Below are positions 62,864 through 64,000 of a stretch of DNA of 64,000 nucleotides, piece by piece. The first letter of the stretch is position 1; the number at the start of each line of letters is the position of its first letter. A program made the position numbers and the translations under genes. The stretch comes from Hepsetus odoe (Eukaryota; Chordata; Actinopteri; Characiformes; Hepsetidae). Below the pieces are notes generated by a model. That model had not been told where the DNA came from. It was given only the letters and a program-made list of their open reading frames with translations, and ran no database searches. Where the stretch lies: NCBI GenBank assembly GCA_017165825.1, contig CM029369.1, positions 3,733,985-3,797,984 on the forward strand, read 5' to 3'.

Positions 62864-62911
62864 CTCCGTCTCTTTCTCTGTTTTTCTATCTCTCTCTCTC
62901 TCACTTCTCCC
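62411..62911. repeat. (CT)n-rich tract
   Basis: About 500 bases of almost pure pyrimidine on +, the complement of the GA tract at 38138. Long open frames here are artefacts. Confidence 0.92.
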
Positions 62912-63087
62912 CATCACACACATTTTGTCTCTCACTTTCTGTCTGTCCCTTTTTCTTCTTTCTCCATTTCTCTTCCTCTCTGTATCACTCTCTCCCTCTG
63001 CTCTTCTTTCATTCTTTCAAGACCCTTCTCTCTATGTTCTTCTTATGCCTTTATGTCTTTCTTGCTCTTCCATTTTTCTCTATTTTT

Positions 63088-63089
<2 letters not shown>

Positions 63090-63142
<53 letters not shown>
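63090..63142. repeat. (CA)n microsatellite
   Basis: About twenty-six CA units following the CT-rich region. Confidence 0.92.
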
Positions 63143-63144
<2 letters not shown>

Positions 63145-63412
63145 CTCTGTCTGTGTTCAGTTACACCTTCACACTTAATTCTTTTATGTATTTACTGAAA
63201 TAGCTGCAAAACAAAAAGACTCAAACCTGAAATAAATAATATAAAAATCACCAACAAAACAGAATAAATGAATGAATTTTATAATTTTGCTGAAATTAAA
63301 AGCGGAAAACTTCACGATCAAACGTGAAAAAGTGGAACATCCTCAGCAGCGTTTCTCTTTGTTTACTGGAGACAGTCTGTCAGTGCGGTGTCCAGTTCAC
63401 ACACCTGTTGGG

Positions 63413-63421
63413 TTGTGTGTG

Positions 63422-63508
<87 letters not shown>
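63413..63508. repeat. (GT)n microsatellite
   Basis: Ninety-odd bases of GT with a few GC interruptions. Confidence 0.92.
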
Positions 63509-63510
<2 letters not shown>

Positions 63511-64000
63511 GGGGGTCTCAGAGGGCTCAAAGTGAAGAGAGCTCATTTAGAGAGGAAGAGGCTGAGAGGCTGTTTACCTTCTTCCCTCATTCTCTCCTTC
63601 TTTTCACCCTCTATCCAACTCCCTCTCCCTCCTTCATTCTCTTTCTCTGTCTTGCTCTTTTTCTCTCACTGCATTTATTTTTCTCCTGTTCCTTCCCTTT
63701 CTGTACCCTCCTCTCTCCCTCCCTCCATCACTCTTTCCCACATATTATGTCTTTCTGTCCTCTTTCCTCTTTTTTTCTCAGCCTTTATCTCTTCTCCTTT
63801 TCCCCCTTTTCAGAATTAGTAGAACTTTATTGTTCCAGAGGGAAATGCTTACGATTCTTCTCTTTTTTCTTTCTTCTCTCTTTCTTTCATCCCTTGCTCT
63901 GCCTCTCTGTGGATGGGAAGGATAGACTCCCCTTCATGTAGGATATCTCCAGTAAAGCTGGTTAGACTCTATCCTGGGCTGCAGCTGTCCTTGGATGACA
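63509..64000. other. CCDC141 intron 17 (end of window)
   Basis: CT-biased sequence 63590-63905. No exon recognised. Confidence 0.45.

Noticed and set aside
62317..63178. Long Arg/Glu or Ser/Leu frames on both strands
   Set aside because: Again CT/GA low complexity.

Overview
The window is vertebrate nuclear DNA, most likely from a teleost fish. Genes are split into short exons with GT-AG introns. The introns carry two tRNA-derived SINE families, fish-type LINE pieces, Tc1-like remnants and many dinucleotide arrays. The SINE with the CACTTTCACTTTCAC-type tail suggests an otophysan such as a catfish or characin, but that is only an inference. There is no bacterial-style operon, CRISPR array or true tRNA/rRNA gene.

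Two genes lie head to tail on the + strand. From 944 to 18701 are the last 13 coding exons of SESTD1 (SEC14 domain and spectrin repeat protein). They encode 585 residues, about 111 short of the ~696 expected, so the first exons lie left of the window. From 31358 to at least 56535 are the start codon and first 17 recognisable exons of CCDC141 (CAMDI, a spectrin-repeat/coiled-coil protein); its C-terminal part lies right of the window. This neighbourhood and orientation match the SESTD1-CCDC141 pair of human 2q31. In both genes the spectrin repeats are built from the same phase-0 exon pair (about 41 + 64 codons), which suggests the neighbours share ancestry.

The 12.6 kb between the genes holds the probable SESTD1 3' UTR, several SINEs, a nearly complete non-LTR retrotransposon (23591-26870) with an 11-bp target duplication, a degenerate tetranucleotide array, an internally deleted Tc1-like element and the presumed CCDC141 promoter.

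Points most worth a second look: (1) the first 146 bases of the retrotransposon can adopt the nested pseudoknot of an HDV-like self-cleaving ribozyme, with stem spacing matching the known class and a cleavage site exactly at the target-duplication boundary; (2) CCDC141 exons 4 and 5, together one spectrin repeat, carry a stop codon and two frame-breaking length changes while every other exon is intact, and skipping both would keep the frame; (3) a dispersed element with an internal 69-bp (23-codon) tandem repeat occurs in introns of both genes; (4) a perfect 27-bp inverted repeat lies at 61883-61944; (5) dinucleotide arrays abut SESTD1 splice acceptors, and a 1.28-kb GA tract begins inside a CCDC141 splice donor.
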